The notes under the pieces were generated by a model. It was not told the DNA's origin and did no database searches. It saw only the letters and a list, made by a program, of their open reading frames with translations. Both the position numbers and the translations under genes were made by a program. A stretch of DNA of 64,000 nt, from positions 184,001 through 248,000 of the forward strand of contig NMRA01000388.1 in NCBI GenBank assembly GCA_002633005.1, in the 5' to 3' direction. Position 1 is the first letter of the stretch, and every line of letters starts with the position of its first letter. Of this stretch, positions 12,360 through 24,500 are shown piece after piece. This stretch comes from Phoronis australis. Its lineage: Eukaryota; Phoronida; Phoronidae.

Positions 12360-12576
12360 ATGATCTTGTGTACCATGAGGTTTTTCCGTGATATTAACCT
12401 TAAAAGGAACAGATTTTTTATACTCCGCGTAGTCACATTCCTGTTTGTAGTTTATTTGCTGACAACTCTACGGACTCGGCGAGTACTAGAAGAAAGTTTC
12501 GGTGGTTTGGTGTTTGAAGATACTCTACATGTAAATGAACCCTCGTATCTATGTCTCCTGCAGCCTCAAACATTGC
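12360..12576 (+). CDS. B4GALT exon 1: cytoplasmic tail, signal anchor, stem
   Basis: It starts at ATG 12360; a second in-frame ATG at 12375 (MRFFRDINLKRN) is an equally possible start. It encodes a basic N-terminus, a hydrophobic anchor flanked by RNR and RTRR, then a short stem reaching a Cys (SYLCLL) that aligns with the first structural Cys of the catalytic domain. The donor is TTGC|GTAAGT and the exon ends in phase 1. Confidence 0.85.
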
Positions 12577-15500
12577 GTAAGTGAACCATACCAAATTAAT
12601 TGTTACATGAACGTAAGGTTGTCATCATCGTAATATCTGGTAGTGCTTGTTTTTACTAAACTAATTACCTGTTCTTTTTTATTCTAAGTTATTACGTGAT
12701 ACTTGGCGTGAATCTTAAGATTACATCGTTGGAGTTACCATTGATAAAACTGCATTTTGTGCAGTTCAGCTGGCTGAGAAACGACAGTCCAATTGGACCT
12801 TTCCCTCTCATGAAGTCGGCACCTTAATATCTTTTGCCGTGATAACGTTTTATTTCCTTGACAAACTCGTGTCCCACAGGTAATTCTGACATGCGTCATT
12901 TCCATTGGCCAACCCCAATGAACAATAAAGCGTTTTCTTGTGTCGCCGATGGTCGCCGAAATGGAATCTTGATCACGTTAAGGAATGTTATGAGGCCGGT
13001 TTCCTGAGAGTAAGGCCTGATACCATTTTCCATTTTAGCCATCTCAACAGGTCAAAATCTAGTTTCCCGTACCCGGCCATTGCGACGTGGCTGAATATGT
13101 CCATGACGCATGCGTAGGTGCTGAATCGCTATCAGCGACAAACTGACAAGCCGAATAACAAAGATCACAGCTCCATGTGTGCGACTAAAGCAATCAATAT
13201 GACACAACGGTAGAGTGTTTAATCCATCATTAAAAACTGAAGGCCAATATATAATTAAAAAACGTGGAATATAACACATATGGTGTTTTGAGGTTCTAGC
13301 TTTCCCTGTATTTTAACTTAAAACTTCAGTCCACTTGTCCAGAAATAAAACCATACGCGCACACGGGGGATCGAACGAGGCTCCCCCATTTGGTGAAGTG
13401 GGCAAAAAGGCCCGCCTCAGAACACGAAAACTCCGAAAAAAGTACAAAACTATACAAAAATCTACTAAAAAGGCAAAAACTACCAAAATTCGGTGAATGC
13501 ACATTCGCAGCTTCGAACGTACCCCACTCAAAATTCGAGCCCCCCCCCTCCATTTTTAGGCTGGGTGCGCACGTGAAAACTGCGCGTATTTCACTTTTAA
13601 AGCCCACCAATATAGGTCCCGATTTTTCCTACACTGTTAAGATTTTCCAATATAAGAAGATTATTTACGAGTCAAAAAGCTTCCGCTTCCGCTTAACTGT
13701 TATCTCTCTTGATCTGTTACTTCTGCAAGTCATTTTCAAACTACATTTCATTACTATTTAGCAGCCAAAAATTTAATCTCAAGATTTGTCTCATAATATT
13801 ATCCACCGCGATAGGATTTGATCTGCGTTACAAACAAAGACCTCAAAATCCTCAGCGACTCAAAAATAATCTTAACAATTTATTGGTGTTGGCCTGTCCT
13901 GAAATTGCGAAATTGAAAATTATGCATGTAGTCATTGCCTGTGACGTGATTTGCCGGCTCAAACTCGCCTTTTCCGATTTAGGAATCGAACTCATCTTCT
14001 CCCGAATACTAGCTGGACATAGTAACCTATGCTCACTGGGTATTCGACACACCTTTTATTGTTGGTTTCTTCTTATTGAATTGTTTGATAATTCGTTTTC
14101 ATCTTTGCCTACTGCAAGCTGTAAAACAAACTAGAGGCCACAGAATTTGTTTTCACATTACATCCGCCTTGACAGAGAACCTCTGGCAAAAAATAATGTG
14201 AAATATTTACATGGCGTGCTGAAAACTTAACTCTGATGAAATTAATTTTTGAAACCTCTTTGAAATCAGGTTAACTTGCACTATCTATATTTTGTGTTTT
14301 AACCGTTTTAATTGTATATCTTGGTTCACTAATTTACTTACATGTGCTTAAGTAAACACTACTATGGATTCGGACTACTTTAAATTTTAGTGTTTCGGCT
14401 TCCACGCAAAAAGTTACTCCGTCAAAATGTTTTCTTTAATGTTATAGTTGGGTGGTCCTCAAGTTTTCCTTGAAATAAGAAAAAGATCAAGATCACGGTC
14501 ACCCGCCGCATTCCGACAGATGGCGATTATTGGGGGACGGATAAAACAACAACAATAATATATATTTTAGGTTGTATTGGGAATTTCAGGGTCACAGCTC
14601 TACAGATGAATATTTCACAGAAGGAACCAGATGGGTTTCTTCATTACAAGAGATAACACACACATTTACGATACCCAATGTGTAATTGAATATCGGATAC
14701 TAAGTGGCACAGGTTAGCATAGTACCAAATGGGTACATAATACCAAATGGGTATTGGCCGATTGCCTACCAACTGGGTGGAGCAAAACGGCAAATTCAAT
14801 AACAAGTACCAAATGGGTACAATTGCCAAATGGGCAAATATCATATAATAAAGTACCAAGTGGGTACATCAAACAGCCAACTGGGCTATAACAACCTGCA
14901 AAGCAGGTTCCGGACAAGCTGAGTGAGCAGACCAGCCGGAGTGATAAAAGGCTATTGAAAGGAACGTGGTGTTGTGGCTCAGTATGTGCCACTTATATTC
15001 ACTTGTTGGATTGCGAAATAAAGCAAGTTAACGTGAACAGTCCAAGACAACGAGGTTGTTCTGTACAAAATGGGTTCCCCGGTTACCAGGAATTGATTTA
15101 CATCTGATTTCACAACTTGTGTTTACCTATTTTCATATTTACTTTGCATTATTCTCAAAGCAAACTTACCATTTTTCAAATTGTGTAATTGAAATGAAAA
15201 TATTAAATGTTTTATGAATTAGTTACTATCGTAAAATAAGAACTTTTTACAGACTTTTGGCAAACTGTTAACTGGGAATTTGTATAGCTTACATGCGTTT
15301 AAAATAACCGTACCATTGCAGGAGGGAAGCGGGCAGTTACTTTTGAGACAAACTTGACGGAAACTATTCTACAGAATCCTGAAGTGACAGCAGGTGGTGA
15401 GTGGAGACCACGTGATTGTATCGCGAGAAGACGCGTGGCAGTTGTTATTCCATACAGAGATAGGGCAGAGCATTTGGCTGTACAGTTGGCAAACCTTCAT

Positions 15501-18500
15501 CCAATGTTGCAACGACAAAAACTGCATTACAGAATTTTTGTTGTTGAGCAGGTACATAGATTTTTTAAACACTAATAATATGGACTGTATTAAAACCATA
15601 TACTAACCTTCGTTTTCAAGTCTGGATTACCGTTTCATCTGTTCCAAGGGAGTGTCCCGTAAGCGCAAGACACTTCCCTCGTTTCTCGTTTTCCGTCATG
15701 GGATAATAAATCTAGTGGGTGCAAGCATATTTGAAAATAACCAGTAAGCTATATATATGGACCTATAAATGTGGAATCGTTCTTGAAAGCGGCGCTTTTG
15801 TAGTCACTAAACTCAACACAAAACTGTAGTTATACATGTACCGTTGAAAAACTAACAGTCCGAAAGTGTTTGTAGCTCTTGCATTTGACTGGCACTCATT
15901 GGTCCTGAGTTACGGACCGTTGAAATATAGATTTTGAGCTTCAGTTCATGCATTAGACATTTGTACCGGAAGTTGTGATATAGTTAATTCATCTCTTTCA
16001 ACAAGGTGGCGTCTGTGCTCATATTTACGAATAAGGGGTTACAAACTTCCAAGAGACTGTTCGTTGGATGTAACGGTGGCTTGTCCTTAGCATGCAGTTT
16101 CAAGGATTTCTAATTTTGATTCTTCACCACGCATGTCAAAAATACCCCCACGTGGAACTGCACGACATACGTGGGTACATGTAGCTACGCCTTGTTTCCA
16201 GCGTGGTTGATTGTTTTGTAACCGGAGAAAATAGTTTCATTACCAATTGCAATTGTTTGATTGTACAACGAAGCTAAAAATATTCCACTCGGGCAGAAAT
16301 TACCTCGGTGGAATTGCTTCAGATCGGTAGATGTGTGAGGTAAACATTTACGCAAAAAGGGTGATTGTTGCCCCTGGCAGATGATAAAAGGATAAAACCG
16401 GAAATTCTGATTTTATTAAATTTTACTGTAACATTTCAAAGTTTCTTCGATATCTAGAGTTTGAAATTAGATTTCCGCGATATCATTTAACATTTGATTT
16501 TACGATGCGGTCAGCAATTCAACATAAAATTTTAACATTTTCACGCAATTCGAAGATTCATTAGATTTTACCACCTTTGAATAGTTGAACGAAAGTTGAT
16601 AAACTGGAGTGTCCCCTGGAGAACGAACAATGGACAGTTAGATGCTTGTTTGGCCTAAGTTCACTCGCTAAGTCATAAGATGGTAATTGCCGACAGAGGA
16701 TATGAAAAGCCCGAATTGGTCTTCTATGCTAGGCTCCCGCTTTGCCGACCCAAGTGCCGACCGCAGAGGCGACTCAGCAGACGACTCCTAACAGACCGTT
16801 GTTGGTCGGCTGCAGGTCGGCTAGACGCCCTGTCGTCGACCGATTTCCTACCGGTCGGAGAAAAATTCGTGATATGTACTGTAAAATAAACTGATTTAGA
16901 TAATTTGGTGTGCTCGACTAAACTTGTGAAGGGGGAACACGTATGTGACAAATAGATTGACTGATTTGAAAAAAATTCTTACTTTCAGTAATCCCTGGAA
17001 ATGAGTTCTCGTTCTGTGCAATGTCAGCTTCCAATTTATTCGAGATCATTGATACACATGTTCATGAGAGCACTGAAATTGTTTGAAATGTTATCACTTA
17101 GGTACGCCCAACTTCATTACATCTAGTTGAGCAGATGAGCTATCCGTGCAAGAACTGTTTTACATGAATCGAGCCTTTTTGGCACTGGAATGTTTACTTG
17201 AATGGCCATTTCTATTCTTCAGGAAAGAGTATCGAGACCATTTTGTTTGTGGACAATGCTCTAAATCAAACGTCCATGTAGGTTCTGTGATGAAAGAAGA
17301 CGGATGTATTGCCGTATATATTATTGGTTGTAGAAATTACAAACCATACACAGGGGCGGATCCAGGATTTTGAGTTGGGGGGCGAGGGCAGTTTTAGCCA
17401 GGATTTTGCCCGGCAGACATTCGCACCCCGAACTGCCAAATGGAATCTGGGAGAATTTTAGGGGGGCCATGGCCCCCTTAAGCCCCTCCCTTAAATCCTC
17501 CACTGATACACATCTATTCCAATGGCAGGGAGTCTGACGTTGTATAATAATGAACTCATTATCAGTTTCGTCAACTCAGTGATTACTTTATAATTTGCAC
17601 TTTCCGCGTTGATGAGGGATATTTGCAGTTCATTTGGTAACGGGATGGCCCACGCGTAGAAAAATTGGAACAAATATTTTTCGTTGTATCACAAGCGCTT
17701 TGAACCTCATCTGGAGGGAAAATGTGAAATTTGATGTACAAGTACTTCTGAGGACGGTTGCATAAAACAGTCCCTATTGAGAACTCAACTAAGTTCCCTA
17801 AATGTTTTGCATATTTGTTTCGTTCATGACTCACATACGAAATGTTTTTCTATCATTTTACATTTGTTACGAGCTGATCTTTGTCTAATGACATTTTCTA
17901 ATAATATATCTAAAAACAGACCTCTTAATTCAATCAAAACAATTAGGGACTTAGTTCTTAAATAAAGGGCGTTACATGAAAAGATCCTTACTTGTTTTCA
18001 ATGATATTGAGAATTCGACGTAGAGTTCACTCTCGATTTGTATCAAAAATTGACTCAGTAATGATACCCAAACAGCAAAAGAAAGGACAGTCAGTGTTTT
18101 CACAAGCCCACAAATACACATTTAATTTAAAGACCTTGTTTGAGACCCTACTTGGGACTGTTTCACGCAACCGGGCACTGGCCGATAAACCATTCCATCC
18201 AAGACTCAAATTTTTCTTTGGTGTATAATTTTCAATCATGTGGAAAATTGAATATCTCTGAGGTCATACAATCGCAGTTTGACAAAAAAATCTAATATTT
18301 GATAGCAAATGTCATCAATTTCCAATGCGCTTCGTGTCAAATTGACGTAGATACTTTTCACCAAGTTCACGGCCTTGAAGAATTTGGCTAATCTCAATGC
18401 AGAAAAAGCCCATTGAGTAAATATCTTCCTATTTGATACTGTTCATTTAGCTTGGTACGGACGAGTTCAACAAAGGTGCGCTCATGAACACTGCTTTCAC

Positions 18501-21500
18501 AGTTGCTAATGAAACTATGGCGATGGACTGCCTCGTGTTTCACGATGTCGATCTTGTGCCAATGGACGACAGGAACCACTACGGATGCTTCGACAAGCCG
18601 CACCACCTGTCGGTATCAATCGATTCGTTTGATTATGCGTAAGTATAGTGATAGCATGAGTTAAACTTTTCCTTTGAAACAATCACCACCATCAATGAGG
18701 TTCACCGCCACAACTATCATAATCGTTCACATGACCAATACCTTTACCCATCTCTCTAGGGAAAGTGGCGTGTGATTGTGACACCCAGACTATTGGCATC
18801 AACCGACATTAGCAAGTATTCAGACCATTTGTCCCAGGTATGAGAGAAATGTGACAAAATGAGACAGGATAAGCTGAATCGGAATGTACGGAAGTTATTT
18901 TTCAAACAGTCGGAGTTTCCGAACCGTACTTTCCTTTGTTAATGGATGAAAAGTCGTGTTGTATGGTCCTCTCACACTGTAACTCCGTGTAGCATTGGCA
19001 AATAGTACAGGCCTACTATACAGGACCGCATTCTCTGCAGTTATTTTTCTCTTGGGCTGCAAGGAATGGTGAACGGAACAACACGACGATAAACATACCT
19101 ATTACAACTTCTTAAGTTACTCTTTAAAATTACTGACATTTCCATTACAATTACCCCGATTTCTAACTGGCACTCCAACTGGCGCTAACCCTAGCAGAAT
19201 TGCCACTTCCATTGTTCTAACAAGGACGGCTTCAGAACTCCCGCATCACTACCGCTCATACTACGTCCACGTATCTTGCTTGTATTTCCAGTTTGCCCTA
19301 CGCAACTCTGGTGGGCGGTGTGCTGGGTATGAGTACAAGAGTCTTCTTACAAGTGAATGGCTACTCAAACATGTACTGGGGTTGGGGCGCTGAGGATGAC
19401 GACATGTACGACAGGTTCGGCCATTTACTCGTACTCCGGTTAGGCGTATATATGACTTTGTAACTAACTAATTGGGGTATGCAGACTTTCTCTCTTGATT
19501 TATGGAGTTACAAGTCGTGTATACGAGTTGTAAATTGAAGTAAGGTATATCTAATATACAAATTTCGATCGACCTACCTGGGAGATGCCTATACGACTTT
19601 TGGATCTCTGTGTACGCACTCAGATTTTCGTATGGTGCCGGAGTCGATACAAAGTCGACTTTTATGTTTAGCCAATGTGAGCTTGCGTACATTTTGGTTT
19701 GGCATGCGGCGTCCGCTGTTGAATTAGCAGGGGTCAGAGATTGACTGTGGGTTTGTTTAAAAGGTAGTTATATGCTTTGAGATTGTGCGTAGATGGAGAG
19801 AGAATGATTAAATCCAGTAATTAATTTATTAGGTGATAACCACTAATTAGACAAGTAAATCCTGTTGTTAAATAATCTAATCAACAACAAAGAAGAGTAA
19901 CTACGCTAGCGCCCTTGACTTCAATTATGCAAGCTGTAGGACTCTCCACTTGTTGGATGACAGTCCTGTTGGTGAATCTTCAAACTACACACAATGTATT
20001 GCGGCAGTGTACTTGTTAGTCACAGTCTCTGGTGACGCAACACTTGCAGGCAGTTTCTTCTCCCCACGATTTTTCTTGCTGGTCACTGTCTCTAGTGACG
20101 CAACACATCAGGCAGTATCTCACTACCCACGATGCATCTGACAAGCTCTTAGTTAACTTCCTGTTCGTTAACCCTTGCCCTTGCCAAGATCCTCTATAGA
20201 ATCTTCCACGCGATGGCTCTGTTGTACAAGATCCTCTGTACACTGTAGCAAGTCTGTGCTTCAACTACTGTAGCTCATTTGAATATCTTCTTGACTTTAG
20301 CCCATATTCAAGTTATAATATTCTACCTATTAAGCAATTGGCTAATAAAATCCACATGATCTTATCTAAACATATCATTATTTTAAATTAGCAACGTATG
20401 TTTGTCAGCCAAGATAGAGCGGTTCGAGAACAATCTAGTTTTCCCGTGCCCTGATTGGCTGGGATTAAGAGTTCAGTTGATGTGCTGGGTTTCTCTATGT
20501 TGTCGAACACTTTAAAGTCGTAGTAGTACACGTTTTAACCCTTATTAAATAATCAGAAGAAGTTATAAGGAACCAAGCAGTACCTATTCAATAACCAATA
20601 CATAATCCGTAGTTGAATGAAGTTTAAATAGACGCGTCACTCATGATTTCGACCCCAAGAACACACCGCCATTTTGAACTAACCACGAAACCGGAAGTAC
20701 AATTCATTCAGGAACCCAGGCTAAGAACGCCGGCTGTGCGACTGGAGCAGTGTCTGTTACCAGCCTGCAAACCGACAGCGGACTTTCACTTTCATATAAA
20801 CAAAATAAGGACAATTTATAGTGAAATTGTTGACAAAATGTGGCAAAAGATAGAAATTATTTTGCCGTACTCGGACCTGCCGCCAATGACATTACAGCGT
20901 TCTGTCGTTCAGTAACTTTTCCAGACGTGAGGGGTACTGAACGTGCGATAACAACAGACCCATTTGTTAAGTTCCCAGCTCAGAAGGTCTCTTATCATGT
21001 ATCTGGTAGCTAAGTCGTGGTGGTGTAGAGGTAAAGCACGCGCGCTATATCCGCCAGGTCGTGAGTTCGAGTCTCTGATAATTGTATTTTTTCCTGTTTG
21101 ACACGTTCTCCGATTTTTTGGCCTTTTTTTCTTGGGTAATACTTCAGGAATCAAGGAAAATGCTTGATTTTTAGAGGAAAAAAACAGAAAATTTTCCTGG
21201 GCGGGTGGGGAGCTCCTCTCCCAACCTCCCCCTATTCGGTGCTATGCGCATCTACAATCGTGTTTTGTGCAAATGCTTACAGCCGGACAAAATGTTGCCT
21301 CCCCTTGTGATATCCTAGATCCGCCACTGTAGTTGGGCGATTTTGGTGATTCAAAAACGGAACATGATCAGCATTTGACGAGGAATTCAGAATTGCTATT
21401 GGTTTAAGCTCAAATATGTTATAACTTAACTTTTAATTTTTATCAGCCCAGCCCAGTCAGGTTAGATACGATCTGATTAGAGTAATTATCGAACAAAAGA

Positions 21501-24500
21501 GCGCAGGCCCTCCAACCATAAATTCCACAATGTAGTTAATCAGTCGTGTAAGACATTGGCTACGGGAGTAAATTTCCCAACTTGTTGTTGGGCTATAGAA
21601 TCGAACATGTTGGGAGCAACGGGATGTCGCCGTCATGACACGGTGCGGACCAATCGAGACCACTCCTACTGACAAAAGACGAAGGCAGTCCGTCCCTGGC
21701 TGTTTTATCGGAATAAATCGTTCAAATCATAAATGCCGTATACATACAACGATCACTTGTATGTATAAAATTGCGGATTAGTCACTCTCCAGTGCCAACG
21801 ATTAAATAGCAAGAAGGCCGATTGATGGCTGGCTAGGCTACACGTTTTTACAGCCTTCGCAATTTCTGATAAACAAACAGTATAAACAGAACAACGAACC
21901 TCCAATATAAAAGTAATTGAATAAATTGCTATACAGTTAGAGCTGTAGGAATCAGAAACACACAATTATAAGCGAATAAAATACTATATTGAAGCAGACA
22001 CTTGATGTTGGTATATTGACAAAAATGAGACTAAACTACAGTGATTTTACAATTGGTTGGGGGAGCACAATCTTGAATAGAGGTTACGCGATCGGAAGGA
22101 TCCCACGGGCTGTGACGTGGTGTCCAAGGAAAGCCAATTCGGCAGCACCAAAAATGCACTTGGGCTTATTGATGACGAGACCGTTGGAGGACAGCAGCAT
22201 AAAGATCTGACGAAGATGTTCCAGATGTTCGGCATGCGAGCGGCTGGCCACCAAGATGTCATCGAGGTAGACAGAAGCGAACGAAACGTCCCTGAAAATG
22301 CCATCCATGAGGTGTTGGAAAGCCTGGGCAGTGTTCTTGAGGCCAAAGGGCATGCGAAGAAATTCCCACAATCCAAAAGGTGTGATTATTGCAGTCTTGG
22401 GCAAAGAAGAAAGCGCAACCGGAATGTGATGATAGCCCCGAACCAGATCAATTTTAGAGAAAACTTGGCATCCGGTCAGATGGTTGTTGAAATCATGGAT
22501 ATGCGGTAACGGGTAGCGGTCATCCGTGGTAGAAGCATTAAGTTGTCTGTAGTCACCACAAGGGCGCCATAGACCGCCAGGCTTGGGGACGACATGGAGC
22601 GGTGAAGACCACGGTGAACTGGATCGGCGAATTATACCCATCTTTTCCATTCGCAGAAATTCATCTTTCGCCCCCGCCAGTCGTTCAGGATTCAAACGTC
22701 GGGCACGTGCGTGGACAGGTGGTCCCTGGGTTATGATATGGTGTTCAACGCCGTGTTTATTCGCGTGGAATCGAAACACGGAGTAAACAGCTCTGAAAAC
22801 TGTTGTAACAAATGTGAGTACTCGTCATGGGCATGAAGGGAGAGACCCGCAAGCGTCAGTGAAATCGTGTTATGTCGCAGAAGAACAGAGGGATTATCGA
22901 TAGACAAAAGGCGCTTGCCCTTGAGATCACTAACTAGGTCGTGGGCAATAAAAAAACCAGCTCCCAGAATCGGGCGAGTAACATCAGCAAGATAAAATTC
23001 ATGAGCGTACCGTTGCTTAGGGCTAAGCACCACCGAGAGGGTACGGGTGCCCCATGTGTTTTTGGAAGTTCCGTTAGCAGCGGAGAGAGGTGCGGAAGGT
23101 GGATTGGTCTTGCGGTCTGAGGCAGGATAAACAGAAACGTCGGCGCCAGTGTCAATTAAAAAGTATCTACCAGTGTGTTGGTCAACAATGGAGAACGTGT
23201 TGCAGGTGGAAACTCCGGCCGCTACCACGTTCAACGGCCGGCTATGGCGTTTCCCTGGTTGTTTGTCTTGGGTATCAGTGACGCAAACTTGCAACCAGGC
23301 TGGCATCGACGAGCCTCGGGCCCAAACTTCATATGGTAGAAGCATACGGTGGAGGAACCCATAATGGGGCTGGCGTCACCGTGCTGGGAACGGGAACGGC
23401 GTCGGAAGAGCTTATCGGCCGAAACCACGTCCACCGAAGCGGACGTGGACTTGGCGTTGTCATCATAAAAAGCGGAAAACGTTGTCTGACTGGTGGTAGG
23501 CATAAAGACTTGCTGCACTCCGGCAGTACGTGCCTCCCAGATACGGTCCGCGGTCGTAGCAAGGTCCTCTATGGTAATAATGCTGTGGCCCGCCAGGATA
23601 GTGCGAACGTCAGCAGGCAGGTTCGTTAGGAACAAAGCACGTTTTATAGTCTGGGGCTCATCATTGAGAGCGTTGATACGTCTCATCATAGACGTGGGAC
23701 GTTTGTCACCCAGGCCATTGAGGTTCAAAAGCTCAGAGTCCTTCTGCGCCTGGGACTTTCCAAAAGCGTTGATGAGCGCGGACTTCAATGCGTTATACTT
23801 GTTTGAGTGGTGGGTGGAGGAGTATACCCTGAACTTCGTCGGCTGTGTGGACATCAAGGGCACTCACCACATAGTCATATTTTGTCTGATCTTGTACAAT
23901 CCCTTTTGTTCCAAACTGAGCCTCGACTTTGGCAAACCAAACTTCGGGAGATTTTGTCCAAAAGTCTGGCAACCTGATGGATACCGCGTTTATCCGAGTT
24001 GTTTGCATTGCAAGCGTCTGGAGAGTTGAGGCGAGGTCAGTAACAAGCTTTGTATCACTATGTCCCTCTGCCATTGTAAGTGTTCACTTTTCGAGGTCAC
24101 CAATGTAGGAATCAAAAATTATAAGCGAATAAAATGCTATATTGAAGCAGACACTTGACGTTGGTATATTGACAAAAATGAGACTAAACTACAGTGAGGT
24201 AACAAATCGTTATAACTGATAGGTGGCACCACAGAGTATCCCGACGATTAAACTTGCGAGAATATCGAAAATAAATTTAGACGGAAACTAAGATACCGGT
24301 GGTGGTCTCCCAACGCCCCTCCCCCACCCCGCCTACTCCCGGCACGGCCGGATGGCTGACTGCCAATAATGAACGACAGAGAAAACGTTTAGTGACGAAA
24401 ATAACTTCAGCAATGTGTTTACGTTAGTGGAGTGGCTCATTTAAATTATACTTGCAAATTCCGCGTTAATAACACCCGAAGGTGCTAATTTACGGTTCCA

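Larger units (their letters stand above)
12577..15321 (+). other. B4GALT intron 1
   Basis: It begins GTAAGT and ends TTGCAG. It holds a dispersed repeat near 13380-13580 and the mini-hairpin array at 14624-14909, listed separately. Nothing else was recognised. Confidence 0.7.

Noticed and set aside
22117-22509. Plus-strand frames over the Gypsy element
   Set aside because: Shadows of the reverse transcriptase and gag frames.
24104-24197. Idea that the Gypsy LTR is only about 94 bp (a TRIM-like element)
   Set aside because: The AGAGC target duplication places the outer LTR end at 24654; the short match is explained by deletion of the other LTR.
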